Source: Struthio camelus
Taxonomy: Eukaryota; Chordata; Aves; Struthioniformes; Struthionidae
Direction: 5' to 3'
Assembly (NCBI RefSeq): GCF_040807025.1
Contig: NC_090967.1
Coordinates: forward strand, 7,308,001-7,372,000
Length of the DNA: 64,000 bases
The notes beneath the pieces were generated by a model. That model did not search any database, was not told the DNA's origin, and was given only the letters and a program-made list of their open reading frames with translations. A program made the translations under genes and the position numbers. This document shows, one piece after another, positions 1-45,600 of the stretch (position 1 is its first letter; the number at the start of each line of letters is the position of its first letter).

Positions 1-114
1 GTGACGGGTGTCCCAGGTGGGCTGTGCAGGGCGTGCAGCTCGGGGCTGGCCGGGGATGGACGGGTGCTGTGGGAAGAGATGCATTGACCCTCTTTCCCCC
101 CCGTTTTTTTGCAG

Positions 115-11300
<11,186 letters not shown>

Positions 11301-11517
11301 CGCGCGATGCTGGGGGCCGGTGCTGCCGGCAAGCCCCGGCACCCCAGAGCTGCGCGGGGGGGGCCTGGCCACATCCTGCCCGCTCCCCCGGGCACGGGGC
11401 AGCAGCCCCACGGGGAGGTCCGGGTGCCGGTGGGCTCAGCGCGGCCGGGTGCTGGGGCTGGCCCTGGGACCCGTCTGCTTTCTGCTAGAGGAGGAGCTGG
11501 TGTAAAATAGTAAGTTA

Positions 11518-11523
11518 AATAAA
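11518..11523 (+). terminator. ABCA7: ABCA7 poly(A) signal AATAAA
   Basis: A canonical AATAAA lies 218 nt after the ABCA7 stop codon, in a short AT-rich patch (about 11500-11530) inside otherwise very GC-rich DNA. It implies a 3' UTR of only about 240 nt. The cleavage site itself is not resolved. Confidence 0.8.
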
Positions 11524-11545
11524 GATACACAGCGCTGCTCCGGGA

Positions 11546-13112
11546 TCGGGCTGGTTTTCCTGTGCAGCGCTGCTGGGGCCCGGCGGTCGCTCCGAGGGCT
11601 CAGGACGAAGCCGGGTCCCACGTGGGGCCGGTCCTGCTGCGACGCTCCAGCGCCCAGCGGCTGCCGGGCCGGGGCGTTGCAGCGGGGAGGCCGCGGGCCC
11701 CAGGCTGGGCTGCAGTGGGGGCAGCGGGGGGGCCCGGTGCCTTGCCCCGCGTCGGGGCGCTGCCGGTGCTGGCGCTGCTCCGGGCCCCGCAGCTCCCCGG
11801 GAGCCGCGTGGTCGCCAGGAGCGGCCGAAGGTCAACCAGGATCGTCCTCGCCGCGGGATGCTCCCCGGGCCGGGGCTGGGCAGGCAGCAGGGCCGGGCGG
11901 CAGCAGGGGGTCCTGCCCCCCAGGGCCCTTCTCCCACCCTCCGCGCGGGGCTCCTGCCTCTTCCTCTCCGTCTCCCTCCGCGGGTGCCCCCGGCACGGGG
12001 CCGGGTTGAGCCCCTCCGTGCCCGTGGCCACGCCAGCCGGCTCCGTCAGGGGGCCAGCCCCGAGCAGGGGGACCCGGGGCACCACTGAGGCTTTGGGGCC
12101 CCCGTCTGCTCCCTCGGCCAGCGGCACCCGTCTGCGACGCGCGGGGGACCACGTACCTCCCCCGCGGGGCTGCCAGGGTGGGAGGAGGCAACCCAGGTCC
12201 GTCCACACGAAACGGGGCGGCTGCAGCTGCCCTCTCCGGCTGCTCCGGGGCGCCGAGCCCCTGGGGCATCCTGCCGCGTGCTGCGGGGATGCTCTGGCCG
12301 GGGCCGCCCGGGGGGGGCTCAGGGGCGCCAGGGCTGAGCCGAGGAGCACGCGGGCAGCCCCGCGTCCTCTTGCCTGTCCTGCAGTGCCCGGCAGGATCCG
12401 GCCCTGCTTTGCACGGCGCAACCAAGCAACGACGCAGGAACGAGGAACCAGCTGCTCCTAGACCGGGGGGGGGGGTTCGCCACCTGCACCCAGGGCTCTG
12501 CCTGCACCAGCGGGGCAGCTAGTGCCCGTTAAGGTGGCACCTGGGCGAGGAGGACTGGGCCGGGGTCTGAGCACAGCCCGAGCGAGGTGCAAATCCCCCG
12601 CCCCCGCCGAGGTCTCTCCTGCCCCTACGACACCTCCCTGGAGCCGTGGCTCCCTGCACCGTGCCCAGCCCGCTCAGGAGCCACCTTTGCGGCCCAGCCT
12701 GAGGTTTCCCGTGCCCAGGACAAGCCGCAATGCAGCTGGCTCATGCCACACGCTGTGCGCGGCTGCGGGCCCCCCACCACCCCGGGCAGGGCACCCCCAG
12801 CCCAAGGCTCTACCTCCAGCTGCCCTTTGCCCAGGGTGGTGGGGCGAGCACCCGCGGCAGCATGGGCACCCTGGGGAGCTGCATGGGGCTGTGGTGCACC
12901 CACGGCTGCGGTGCCCACGTGCACCCATGGTGCCAGCACACAGGGGTGCTTGCCCCAGGCTCCAGAACCCACCCGTCACCCATCCCTGTGGGTGACAGAC
13001 GCGGCTGCCCCTGTCCCCAGCTGGGACAGAGACAGGTTGCAGCTTCCTGCACAAGGCACTAAACCCAGACCCAAAGAGCCATCCCGGGGAGGGAGGAAGC
13101 AGCGACGGGTCC
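11546..13112. other. GC-rich spacer between ABCA7 and U6, no gene recognised
   Basis: About 1.6 kb. Long reading frames on both strands are low-complexity Gly/Pro/Arg/Ala translations of GC-rich DNA and show no domain. In mammals CNN2 lies in this gap. I looked for calponin-homology and calponin-repeat coding sequence and saw none. Confidence 0.6.
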
Positions 13113-13162
13113 AAAAATATGGAACGCTTCACGAATTTGCGTGTCATCCTTGCGCAGGGGCC

Positions 13163-13213
<51 letters not shown>

Positions 13214-13219
13214 GAGCAC
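13113..13219 (-). ncRNA. RNU6: U6 spliceosomal snRNA gene
   Basis: The 107-nt minus-strand sequence matches the human U6 snRNA as I remember it at every position. It runs from the 5' stem-loop (GTGCTCGCTTCGGCAGCAC) through the ACAGAGA box and the U4/U6 pairing region to the T-run at 13113-13117 that ends Pol III transcription. U6 forms the catalytic core of the spliceosome with U2. An exact match plus proper upstream elements (TATA, PSE and octamer at standard distances) argues for a functional gene rather than one of the many retro-pseudogenes. Human RNU6-2 also lies just upstream of TMEM259, so the locus looks orthologous. Confidence 0.97.
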
Positions 13220-13242
13220 GAATCCTCACTCTGCCGCTGAGC

Positions 13243-13283
13243 TATTTAAACCCCCAGTGTTTTATACTTTTTTGGTCAGGGAG
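13243..13283 (-). promoter_or_regulatory. RNU6: U6 core promoter: TATA box and proximal sequence element
   Basis: Read on the minus strand, TTTAAATA at 13243-13250 sits at -24 to -31. A PSE-like block at 13264-13283 (-45 to -64) ends AAAAAAGTAT and keeps the CC...AC...AAAGTAT pattern of vertebrate U6 PSEs, about 12 of 20 positions against the human element as I recall it. This TATA-plus-PSE spacing is the hallmark of type 3 Pol III snRNA promoters bound by SNAPc. Confidence 0.85.
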
Positions 13284-13428
13284 ATTTTTTTTCTTTCTTC
13301 ACATGTTCTCGCTTAAAGAGTTGCATTTTAAACAAGTTAGCTTTTTCTTAGTGCTTGGCATCCTTCGGAATCGCAAAAATTTGGCCTTCTACGACGCGGA
13401 AGCGCAGAAGAGTGAGGCCAGCGCTGCG

Positions 13429-13515
13429 CGATGCATGGCGGGAGTCCTCCGCTTTGCATATGCCGCTGAGGAGGCGGGCCGGTCCTCCACCGTCCCAGAG
13501 TTCCCTTGTGGGGCG
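13429..13515. promoter_or_regulatory. U6 distal sequence element (octamer plus ZNF143-like sites), shared with the TMEM259 promoter
   Basis: CTTTGCAT at 13452-13459 matches 7 of 8 positions of the ATTTGCAT octamer and lies at -233 to -240 from U6, where distal elements sit. Next to it, ATGCATGGCGGGAGTCC (13431-13447) resembles a STAF/ZNF143 site. A second weaker candidate is CCCAGAGTTCCCTTGTGGG (13494-13512). The block lies roughly 60-120 bp upstream of the likely TMEM259 start, so it may serve both genes. Factor binding is inferred from motif only. Confidence 0.6.
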
Positions 13516-13519
13516 CTGC

Positions 13520-28409
<14,890 letters not shown>

Positions 28410-30483
28410 GTCTCTGTTCTTGGCAACTCTGGACTGCCAGGAAGGCATTTGGATTTCATTTGTTATTGTTTCTCACCTCACCGTCATCCTTAACCCCTGA
28501 ATTCCTCTTAGTGGAGGCAGAGTAGCTGGGACAGAGAAAAGGTGCTGCAGTAAACTCCCCTGAGAAAAGTAAATGTGTGCTTGTGTATGAGAAGGAATGA
28601 ATGCACGTGGGACTGCTAGATGCCAGCTTCTTGCTGCAGGGAGGGAATTATGATGCGTTTGCTTTCAGAGCCTGCAAGGCACCTGGGGCCTTGTGCTTTC
28701 CCTGAAGTTGCTGGCAAGCAGGGTGGTTGGATTAACTCTGTTGTGGTCAGCTCAGTGTTACAACTTTTCTTTGCCCCCCCCACAGCAGCTTCAACTTTGC
28801 CCCTAAGGTTGCATTTGCAGTCCTGGTAGTGCTCATAAGTGTGAGCTGATTTGTGACAAACCCTGTTTGTGTATGGCAACTTTCTGGATAGAATAGGAAC
28901 TGCATATGAACGAGGAGAGTGTTTTCAGACATCCTTGGGAGAGCCACAGAAGGCAGAAAACTGGTAAATTTTCCTTCCCTTCTAGGGAAAGAGTAACTAA
29001 GACCTTCCCCAACACTAGATCTACTCACATCAGAGCAAATCTGGGCAATAACCAAAGCAGAAGCTGCAGTTCACTCGCATCTTTTCTGCCCTTACACTTA
29101 TTTAGTCAGTGGGTTTGGGAGTTGGAAACTGCCATGCCCAAGTTAGAGCTTCCATCCTAGCGTGGATGCATTTGGCCAGGCTTGGAAGGAGTGGGGTGTA
29201 TTCATGTTCTGGTCAGCCCTGGAGAAATGCTGTCCTTCCTGTTGCTGATGACATCTACAAGGGCTTTCTGAATTTGGCTACTCTTAAATGTATGTGGCCA
29301 GCATAAGGTGGCCACTTCTGCCAGAGGCAACTCACCTCAAATAGTATCCACTCAGAACTTATCTGCAGCTTCATTATCTTCAGAGATTTTTGGGATGAGG
29401 AGAGCAGCTCTGTCTCAGTACAACTCTACTTTCAACACCTGCAGCTGTAGGTGGTATAGTTTGCTTTTCAGTGCCTTGTCCCTTAACTGGGACACGTTTG
29501 CATTCTAAGATCAGCTCCATTCCTGAGGAGAGATCAGCTATTCATGAGGCTGAACTGCTGTGTGAGATGGTGTAACAAAGAACCAAAGCACTAAAGCCAA
29601 GAAACTTCAACTAATTTTCCCTCTCTTTCTTGGCAGAAGAGGTGAAGCTGGCTTTGAGACTTGTCTAACCCTTGTATGATACAGCTGGCTGGCTTGGATA
29701 CTGCAGGGCTGAATTAGGGGCTTGGGACAGGGATCACCTACCCCTGAGGGTGGGTTGGACCCACATGTGTGTGACTGGAAGGAGGGTTTATGCTTGTAGG
29801 TAGAGCAGAGCTCTTGCAAATGGGGAGCAGTGCAGGAAAGGCTCAGGCCTGTGGGGCTCTGAGAAGAGACGCTTAAGGAGATACATGGTGGAAAAGGGCA
29901 GCGCTGGGAAAAGATGGTTTGGGGCACTTAACCTGCTTTTTGGAGGGGAGCAAGGTTGCTCTCTGGAAGCGTCCCTGGATTTCAGCCTCATCTCGGCATA
30001 GCTAAGCAGCATCTGTGTGAGTCCACAGGCCTCTCCCTTTGGAGGGCTCTCATGTGCATTTCTGTGGCTTCCATCAGGAATGGATAGACCCCTTGTCAGT
30101 ACCAAAGGGGTTCAGAACCCCACACTTCACTTTCTTTGCGTTTCTTGCCCAGGAAACTCCTTGTTTTATTTTGGTTTTAGGAGGTCTGGGTGTTGCTCTG
30201 GGGAAATAGGGGGCGTCTGCTAGTGATCAGCATGTCCAAACCTGCAACCAGCCTTCCTGGGAAGGAGCCAGGGGCAGCAGAACGAGGTTCATAGGTATCT
30301 GGCTCCTTCTCTCCAGGCATAGATGTGCCAGAGCACAAGAGAGCAAGAAATAATCATAGGCTTTTAAGAGGAGTGGGTGGGTGGGAGGGAGAGAGGGGGG
30401 GAAATGAACCAAATCATTTGCTGAATGAAGAGTAGAGTTCATTCTATTTAATTAATGTACAAAATGTGTTTGTATATAATAAA
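28410..30483 (+). terminator. TMEM259: TMEM259 3' UTR with AATAAA poly(A) signal
   Basis: About 2.1 kb of non-coding sequence follows the TGA at 28407-28409. It ends in an AT-rich patch with AATAAA at 30478-30483, followed by T/G-rich sequence. No earlier canonical AATAAA was seen, so a long 3' UTR is likely. Confidence 0.7.
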
Positions 30484-30499
30484 TATTATATCTAACAGC

Positions 30500-32334
30500 T
30501 GCTGTGGTGCTGCTCTGGTTTTCCTGCTAGCGGTTGTGCTGGGTTCCTGCTGGAAGTTGATGTGTGATTCTGTCTCGTGTGTGGGCTCGGCAAACCAAAC
30601 GCTGTAAATACCTTAGACATTGCTACTGCTGTCTTAGGAGGTGAGGGACTCCCAGTGCTTTGAAGAAGGAAGGCCCTGCTCACCCCAGTTAGAGCTGACT
30701 TGCCCAGGTTCGTGCAGGGGCTGGGCAGATCAGGGAGTGCTGAGCCCAAGTCCCCAGCACTGGTGTTCACCAGCGTTTCACAGCCTCTTTGTGCAAGTGA
30801 AAAGGCTGCAGGGAGCCTTTTCCTCTGCAGCATCTCTTGCTTTACCATCAGCCCCATCCTTTCACGGCCACCTACAGTCACCCACGTTTGGACTATGAAG
30901 TTACTTATTTCCTCTCCCTGAGGCTGCCTGCTGGCAGGGGAAGAGGTAAGTCTTTGGGCTCTGTGACGTCCTGCAGCCCTCAGGATGAGACACACAGGCC
31001 AGTGCTTGTGTTGTCTATCCTTCGCCCTTTGCTCAAGGAAGACTCCGTTTCTGGTTTGGGCTGTTCTCTGGGGAACGGTCAGTGTCGCTTCCCTGGCGCT
31101 GGCTCTCCCACAGGGGTTCTTGCTCCCCACCAGCATGCTAGCTGCTCAGCCGGCAGCACCAAGGGCACTGGGTGGTGAGGACTACTCCCCTTCCTGCCCG
31201 TGCCTGGGACTCTCCTGCGGCTGAGAGGAAGCTAGAGCACTAGCTGCTGCTGTCCTGCAGGGGGGCTGGGCTGGGCTGGCATGTGCCTGCAGTGGAGGGA
31301 GAGACCCATTACCTTCTTCCTAAGCCTTGCTACTTAGAGGATACAGCTGGAAGAAAAGGGGGGGGAAAAAAAGCAGTCTATTTTTCTGTCATCTTCATGT
31401 GCATGGTTTGAAAACATACTGTTATTAACTTCTCTAGTAATCTGCCAGCAGAAATACTGTGGTTTGTCATGGTGGTGCTGGGGGGGGGGGGGGCCTCTTA
31501 GCTAATCTTAACCCACTACCCCTTCCCCAAAATTAAAAATCCTAACCTAAGGTGGATGGCTACAGTTGGAAAAAAACCTCCATCAGCAGAGGGAGAAGAG
31601 GAACAGATGACTGCCCCAAGCTTCAAAGCTGGGGAAGGGGAGGCAGCCCAGGGTGGCAGTGCCTTGGCATTTGTTCCTCTTTCACTCATTTGTTTACAGC
31701 TGCAGCTAGCGAAGGCAGTGGCTGGCATCACTGCAGCGCAGCCTGACCTCTGCCTGTTTTTAGAGGCTGTCTCTGTCCTCCCCGCTCCGGGAGAGCTGAG
31801 CACTACATGTTCCCCCAGGAAGGGACGAGAGGCTGAGTCAGGCTGCACAGAGGACACAGGATTTTGTCCTAGCAGTGGCTTACTAGCTCAGTGGTGGTTG
31901 CCTCCCCCCCCTCCGCCCCGGCCCCAAACAAAGGCATTTAACTAGTGAGCAGCGCACACCCCCCCCCCCCCCCCCAAGTAAAAGAGCCCTCGCCAAACCT
32001 GCTTTGTTAAAAAACCCACCCAAGGCCAGGCACAGTAAGTCATGGGAGTCGTGCCAGTCCCGAAGCCGGTACAGCCGTGTCCTGTACCCTCCCCTGCCCT
32101 GCGTGGAGGAGCGAGACCTGGGGCCAGTTTGGGGGGGGGGGGGGCGGGCAGGAAAACAGCACTTGAAAACCCAGATTGCATTTTCCTGGGTGCTGCAGGA
32201 AAGCTTCCTTCCCTTCCCAGGCACGGTGTCGCCCCAAAACCCAGCTTGGGGCTGCTCTATGGCTCAGCAGGACTAGCTCAGCCCCAGCCACCTGCAGTGG
32301 TGGCTCGATGCCCCCCCCCAACCGGGGCACGCAG
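30500..32334. other. Spacer between the convergent ends of TMEM259 and GRIN3B, with G/C homopolymers
   Basis: No gene seen. It holds a G14 run at 31480-31493, a C17 run at 31959-31975 and a G14 run at 32131-32144. The GRIN3B 3' UTR must lie here, but no minus-strand AATAAA was found near the stop, so its end is unresolved. Confidence 0.55.
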
Positions 32335-39059
<6,725 letters not shown>

Positions 39060-39330
39060 GGCCCGCCCGCTCCGCTCCGCGCCGCGCCGCGCTGCGCCCC
39101 GACGGGACGGGGAGGGGCGGCGGCGGCGGGGCGGGACGGGGCGGGGCGGCCGCTGCCCCCGGGCCGCCCGCGCTCGCCCGGCTCCGCTCGAGCCGCAGCC
39201 GACGGCGCGGAGAGCCCGGCCGCCCCCCTCCGCCGCCCGCCCCGTCCCGGGCTGCTGCGGCCCCCGGAGCAGCCCCACCGCTGGCGCAGGCGACGGGCGA
39301 GGCGGGTCCCCCCCCGGGCACACGCGCCCC
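39060..39330 (-). promoter_or_regulatory. GRIN3B: GRIN3B CpG-island promoter / 5' UTR
   Basis: Very CpG- and GC-rich sequence directly upstream of the GRIN3B ATG, with several GGGGCGGGG-type GC boxes (about 39110-39150) and no TATA box seen. The transcription start is not resolved. Confidence 0.5.
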
Positions 39331-39340
39331 GCCGGGCTCT

Positions 39341-39435
39341 GTGCACACACACACACGTACACACATACACGCACCCTGCACACCCACAGGGTGTTCGCAC
39401 ACCCACACCCAGCACACCAACAGGCACACACGCAG
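39341..39435. repeat. Imperfect CA-rich microsatellite
   Basis: A run of CA dinucleotides interrupted by GT, TA and GC steps, upstream of GRIN3B. It is degenerate rather than a clean array. Confidence 0.7.
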
Positions 39436-41560
39436 CACAAGCCCTCACGGCCACCCGCGTCACCCATCCCACCACCCTGCGGCGTTTCAGCCTCGCTGCT
39501 CGCCCCGTCCCAGCCCCACGGACGAGCCCCGTTTGCGTTGCAGCCCACGCAGGGTCCGTCCCCCCGACCCGTCCCGCTGTGACACTTCCATTCCTGTGCT
39601 CCCAGCGTAGCGACTTCAATCCCTGGGAAGGAAGGCCTGTCGGAGGGAGCTCAAGGAGTTACAGCACATAAATCCCCACGGTTTCCAGGAGAATTTCAGC
39701 TACCTTTTAATAACCAGCGCGTTCCTCCTGCTTCAGCTGAGACCTCTCATCCTATGTGACTCGAATGAAGATACCAGCGCTCCCCGCTGTGCCCAGGCTT
39801 GGCAAAAGTCTCTCAAGGCAATGGCTGGAGCGAGGTTTGGAGCTGTGACCTAGCAAAGGCTGACACCAACGCCTGCAATTAGAGACACCAGCCTTAAAAC
39901 TGTCCCCATCCTGGGGCTGCCGGGCTCAACCTGCAGGGTGGACGCAGGGGTTAAGGGCTTTGCACTCCTGTGTCTCGCTGCCCTGGACACGCAGCAGCTT
40001 TGCGGTCTTCCTCTGCAGGGAGGCAAAGCAGTGTCCCAGGCCCTGGGGAAACTGAGGCAGGGGAGGCGAGGCGAGGCAAGAGGGCTCCCCGCTACCAGAG
40101 CGCAAAGATCAGCTGCCAGGCAGACAGAGAGACTCTACTAAATTAATAAGAAAAAGAAAGCAGGCAAGAAAGCCAAGTAGCAGCTGGCAAAAAATACTGA
40201 TCATCAGGCAAATTTAATGAGTTAAAGCTAATGAATTCCCCTTGCAGAGACCAGCCCGGAGAGGGGGAGGCAGCGAGCGCAGATCCTGCTGGGGCGCTGG
40301 GAGCACTGGCAGCCCCCCATGCCAGGGGAGCTGCCGTCTCCTCCTGGAGCAGCCGATGGACAAGCAAGGGGCACTGCCAGCTCCGTCCCCCCTGGGAGAG
40401 ACAAGGGTGGGCACTCAGCACCCAGGACAGGAGCTGCGGTGGGGACCGAGGCCCCGTGGCCCACGCTGGGCCTGGGAAAGGGAATGGGTACAACCAGGAG
40501 ATCCCCTCTCTGACCCAGCCCCTGACTGGGGGATAAATCAGCGGCTGGAGCAGGCTGTGTCCCCGGGACGAGCCAGCCCAGCCCACGCAGGCTTCGGCGC
40601 TCTCCTCGCCGGCTCCCGGCATGCTGGGGTTACGTTTCTGCTGCAGCCCCGGATGCCTGCAGTTCTCAAAGTACTACCCTGGCTCAGGCTGATGCTCTCC
40701 GATGCAGCCGATTAATGTTGATCCAAAATGTCAGAAGGAAGATGAGGAGCAAAAGGAAAGAGAAACGGCACTTATTAAACTAAAAGCATTATCTAAGCAG
40801 GCTGGCATGAGAGTGGACACTTAAAGTGGACACTTGCGTTATTAAAGTGTACTTTAAATCAACTGCACTTACTTCTGGTGTATTAAACAGGTCCGTGCAG
40901 TGGGTGCGCCTGGGGACAGCTGTGCTCCCTGGAGGGCCAGGCCCCCCCCTTCCAGCGTCCTCACTCCTGCCCCTCAGCTGGGGAGCAGAGCCTCGCGGGG
41001 CAGGGATGGACCCGCATCAGGACAGTCAGGCAAGCAGCGATCCCATTCCCATGGCAGGAAATGGTTGGTCCTTGCCAGCATCTCTCCCTTCTGCCTCCTG
41101 CCCCCCAACACGGCCCCCTGCGGGGAGAGGAGCTGGGGTTCGTGCAGCGCCCTGGCACCGATACCTCACGCTCTGGCACTGCCAGATCTGCCGTCTTTTA
41201 CCAGCCTCAGGCAGAGACCCGGTTCCAGCTCCAGGCAGGAACAAGCCTGAGAACAGCGGCACCGAGCAGGCGGTGCAGCTGGGCCATCGCTCCCTCCTGG
41301 AGGTGGCTAAAAGCAGCGGGGGACCACAGCAGGTACAGAGGGTGAACCGCAAGGGCACGTGGACGCTTTGGGAGGCTCCGGGAAAACAGCCTTGGGGAGA
41401 GGGTGCAGACGACCACCTGACAGCGAACAGCATGACTTCCCTCAGACGCAGACTCACTTCCCCGCTCCCTGGTAACAGCCCAGTCTGGGGAAGCGATGGC
41501 AGGAGGTTATTAAGATCTGTGGTCACCAGCAGGGTTTAAAGAAAAACCTCAGGCATCTCT
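39436..41560. other. Spacer between GRIN3B promoter and WDR18 3' end, no gene recognised
   Basis: Non-coding on both strands as far as I can see. Only short, compositionally biased reading frames occur. Confidence 0.5.
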
Positions 41561-41579
41561 CACTATAAAAAACAAATCT

Positions 41580-41585
41580 TTTATG
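41580..41585 (-). terminator. WDR18: Possible WDR18 poly(A) signal (CATAAA variant)
   Basis: On the minus strand a CATAAA hexamer lies about 1.05 kb past the WDR18 stop and is followed by a T-rich stretch (TTTGTTTTTTAT), as expected downstream of a cleavage site. No canonical AATAAA was found between here and the stop. This is a tentative call. Confidence 0.35.
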
Positions 41586-42638
41586 TAAAAAATAAACCTA
41601 AACAAAACCCACAACCCCCGCTGCCATGCTAGTGACAATACAAAAGGCCGATTCCCCAGAACACCATGGAAAACAAAGCAGCTGGATCCAAATATATATA
41701 AATTGTCAACTTACGAGATTGGAAATAGCACCTTGCTTGCCCCTCCCCAAGGAGTCAGCCCTGTGCCCCAAAATGACCAACCGCGCTCCGAGCCCAACGG
41801 ACGCCCCAGCCGCTGCCCCCACCACCCTGCAGCCTGCTAGGCCAGGCCGGGTGGAGGTGGCGGTGCAGGAGTCGTGTCTTCAGGCTGGACGCCCCCGGGT
41901 CTCGCCTGCCCGGCCCCAGGCAGTGCCGTGCTGACCGGTGGGGCTCCGGGCTGGGAATCAGCCGGACACGCTTCCCCCGGGCACTGCGGTGCAGGAACTG
42001 CTCAGCCCCCACTGTCACGTGAGCAGAACAAACCCACAAGCGGGATCCCTGCTGGAATGGATCCTGCAATACCGAGCAGCGTTTCCAAGGGCGGGGTGGG
42101 CGAAAAGGATCTCTCAAATCCAATCTCAAACCAGTATTAAGAGAGGACAAAAACACTTTTCTGTCTGCACTGCAGGGTCAAGTAACAAAAAGAAACAGGA
42201 AAAAAAAAGGCCAAGGGAAGAGACTGGAAAAGAGCAGGAACTCCATCCCGCACTCCTTCCCTCAAAACCTGGTAACACTCCTCTCCACCAGCTGGCTACT
42301 CCATAGGCTTCCCCAATTCCAGGCAGCACTGCGTCTCTGCTGGCACCGAGAAGTGTCTCGGGGTAAAAACGGTCCATGTGTTGTCCTGCATGCAGCTGGC
42401 CTGGGAGCACACGCAGCAGCCTTGCAGCCCCGCACCAGTCGCAGTTGCGTGTCATCGCACGGATGCCAGACCAAGCAGGCAAATGCTCCTGTGTGCGCAC
42501 TGTTGTAGATGCTTGCGAGAACACATGAGCCACATGTGCTTGCACGTCTGCGTGTGCACGTGCCCAGGGGCTGGCTGGTTCTTCCCCAGGAGCTGGGCTG
42601 GGAGAGGCGGAGGGCTGGGAGGGCTGGGGGTTGCCTCT

Positions 42639-45600
42639 TCATTTGGCTGGTTTGGTGATGATGCGGGCAGAGAAGTCAAACAGGTTCTTATTGATCTTCC
42701 GGAGGGTGCTCACCTCCTCTTCTAGCTCGCTCACCTGGATCGTCAGATGTTCCTGGTCTCCCATCAGGTTCTGTGAGGGAGAAATGCAACAAAGCAGCTT
42801 CAGGGACCAGGGTCTCAACTCTGGCAAGTGGGCGCTGGTGTTTGCCAGGATAGCAGCAACCCCAAAACTATTGCATCCTCTCCTACCTTCATCTCCTGTT
42901 CAAAGCTTGCCCCTCCTGTCTACACCATGAGCAAATTCCAGGGCTTGTTCCTCCCATTCCCCAACTTTGCACAGTGCCCTAAGGACCATTTCTGCTTAAT
43001 GGGGACCCCACGACAGGGATCTGTACTAGAAGGCAGTGCTTCCCCCATCTCATAGTGGGGGGGTCTCACCTTTTCCCTTGTTGAGCACATCTGAGAGTAC
43101 ATCTTCTCAGCCTTTTCCAGGTAGCTCTCCCCAGACTCCTGCAAGGATCAGACAGAAGCAACTGATACAGAAAACCTGGGTCCTCTCATTAGTGCTGAGT
43201 ACCCACCACCCAGGGCAGAGTACCCCGCTGGAGTAGGCAAAGACACCCCCTGGTTCCCCAGATCCAGCCATGGGGGCCAAAGCAGCGACTGAGCGGAGAC
43301 TCCAGCAGTACCAACACAGTAGCCTGGCTAGAGCTGCAGCCCCTTTCCAAAGGGAAAGCCTGTGCCCTGCACTGCTGGGCAGGGGCCAGGGGTCCCAAAA
43401 CAGTCCCCTGGAGAACACCTTGTACAGGTGTCCTCCCAGCTCCTCTCCTCCCAGCACCGTGCCCTGCCGAAGGGAGCCTGAAAGGGGACCGCACGGACAG
43501 AGCGTGCTTTGCCTTGGCAGCACGAAGCGCTGGGCACGCCACACTGCAGACTGCTCTCCCCAGGCGTTGCGCTGTGAGCAGGGGAGGCTGACTGACAGCA
43601 AGACTGACATTTCCAAAACAGCACTGGAGCTGGCCCGGCCACCATCTGCATGCTGTCCCTCTCTCAAGCAGCAGACAAACAGCCCCTCCTCGAAACGCTG
43701 ACACCTCCTCTCCATGGAGCTCATCCATCAGAAGTGACAGGGCTATCACTCTCCTGGGGACAGACGCTGACAGAGGTGAGACAGAAGCGCGGGGACTCCC
43801 TGTGGCAAGGCCAGGGGATGGAAGGACCAGCCTGGCACACAGCGAGCCTGTGATCACTCACAGAGCAGATCCTGACAGTGCCTGTTCGCTTGGGCTGGCC
43901 TCTCCCCCCGGCCTGCGGCAGCCACACCAGGTCTGAGCAGCAGGAGCTGCGGAACAGCAGCGCGAGCCCACAGCATGGCGCAAGGCTGGAAGGACAAATG
44001 ACTGCACCAGCCGGACTGCAAGGGGAATGCAAGGGAGGAAGAATGGATTTCACTGCACTGGAGAATGAAGTCTGTGGAGGGGAAAACAACCTCTTGCCAA
44101 ATAAAAAAGAAAAAAAAAAGCTGTGTGTGGGGAGGATCTTTACAGGCAGGACCTTGGGTACAGCAGAGCAGCAGTGCCCAAACCACCTCCTGATCCCTCC
44201 ACATCACCACCGACACTGGGGCAGCGACTTCAGAGGAACCCCCTGTGTCCCTGCCAGGACCTACTCCCGGAGCTCTGGATTACCCGGTGCCCTCAGTCCT
44301 GCAGCGCCTCTCCCTCGGTTGAGGGTGGCCCAGAAGCAGCTGAGAGCAAGAGAAGAGACCTCCTGTTCCCTGCGTGGCAGGCTGGCTCAAACCTCCCACC
44401 GCAAGTGAGTTAATTAGGCAATTCCACTACTTTAATAAAACAGCACTTGGGGAAGTTTGGCTGCACCAGCAAGGGCAGGGGAAAGGATCAGATGTGCACT
44501 GGAGGCTTCTTGTGGAAAAGAGAGTAGTCGAAGGGTGCAGCTTGGTGCAGGGATGGGCCTAAGGTCCTCGCAAGAGCTGGGAGCTAGCACAGGCCTGTCT
44601 CGTCCAGCTGCTCTGCCCACTGCCTCAGCCTAACCCATCAAGCTAGCCATCCTTCTGGCCCTGAGCCCACCACCGGGTATTGGATCCTCACTGTCCAATG
44701 CAAGACAGTACATTACTCCGTAAATAAGATGCGCACCAGGTGCTTCCACCCACAGCGCTCAGGAGCTATTCCAGAACGGGCTGTGAAGCTGCTACCTATC
44801 AGCAGCGCATCAGCAAGGACCAGCTATCTGCTGCTGCTCCGGCTGGAGGATCAATCTTGCACTCTCGTGCACAGAACCCCCTCTCCGCCCCACTTCCATC
44901 TCTCCCTTCCTGGCAGCTTTCTCGTCCCTGGGTACCTGCTGGTGGAGCCCAAGACGCAGCGTCACTCCCTCATTTCCCTGATCGTCACTGCTTTCGGTGC
45001 CATGGAGGTGTTTGCTGAATTTGGGAAGAGGCACGCTGGGTTTGCCATCCGGGTTAAACATGTTGGCTGGGGCCAGGACTATGAGCGCATTCGTAACTGG
45101 ACCTGGGGTGGGACAGAAAGGAGAGAACAGGTCAGACTTCTCCCCTTGGCAGGTTTGCATCTTGCTTGGCTTCTGGGAAGGGCAACCCTGGAAATAGGTG
45201 GCCAGGGCTCTGCATCCTTCTCCAGCATCTGGAAAGTATGATCTCATAACAGCAACGAGTAGTACTTTTCCCCCAGGCCTCTACAATCGGGAGCACAGAC
45301 ACCCCTCCATGCCCCTGTGTCGGCAGGCAGCGAGGAGAGGACAGCTTGCGCTCGCCCGCGCTCAGGAGAGTGTGGTGCTCTGGCCGTCCTCTGCTGAGTG
45401 AGCCATCCATCAGTGGCTGCGCCTCACACAGCTGTCTCCTGGTAATGATCTATCACACACACTTGTTTGGCAGAGTTAATTACTGCATTTACCCACACAG
45501 GCTGCTGCTTTCTGTCAGCAGCCCCCTCCACCCCCCTTTCCAAACTCACACTTGCTGGCAAACTCCCACCACTGCCTTCCACTTACCAAATCTCTCCCTG

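Noticed and set aside
11562-12461. 299-residue plus-strand ORF (and overlapping minus-strand ORFs) as a candidate CNN2 or new gene
   Set aside because: The translation is Gly/Pro/Arg/Ala low complexity with no calponin or other domain, typical of GC-rich non-coding DNA.
13229-13244. A tRNA gene next to U6
   Set aside because: Only an A-box match is present. There is no B box, acceptor stem or anticodon arm.
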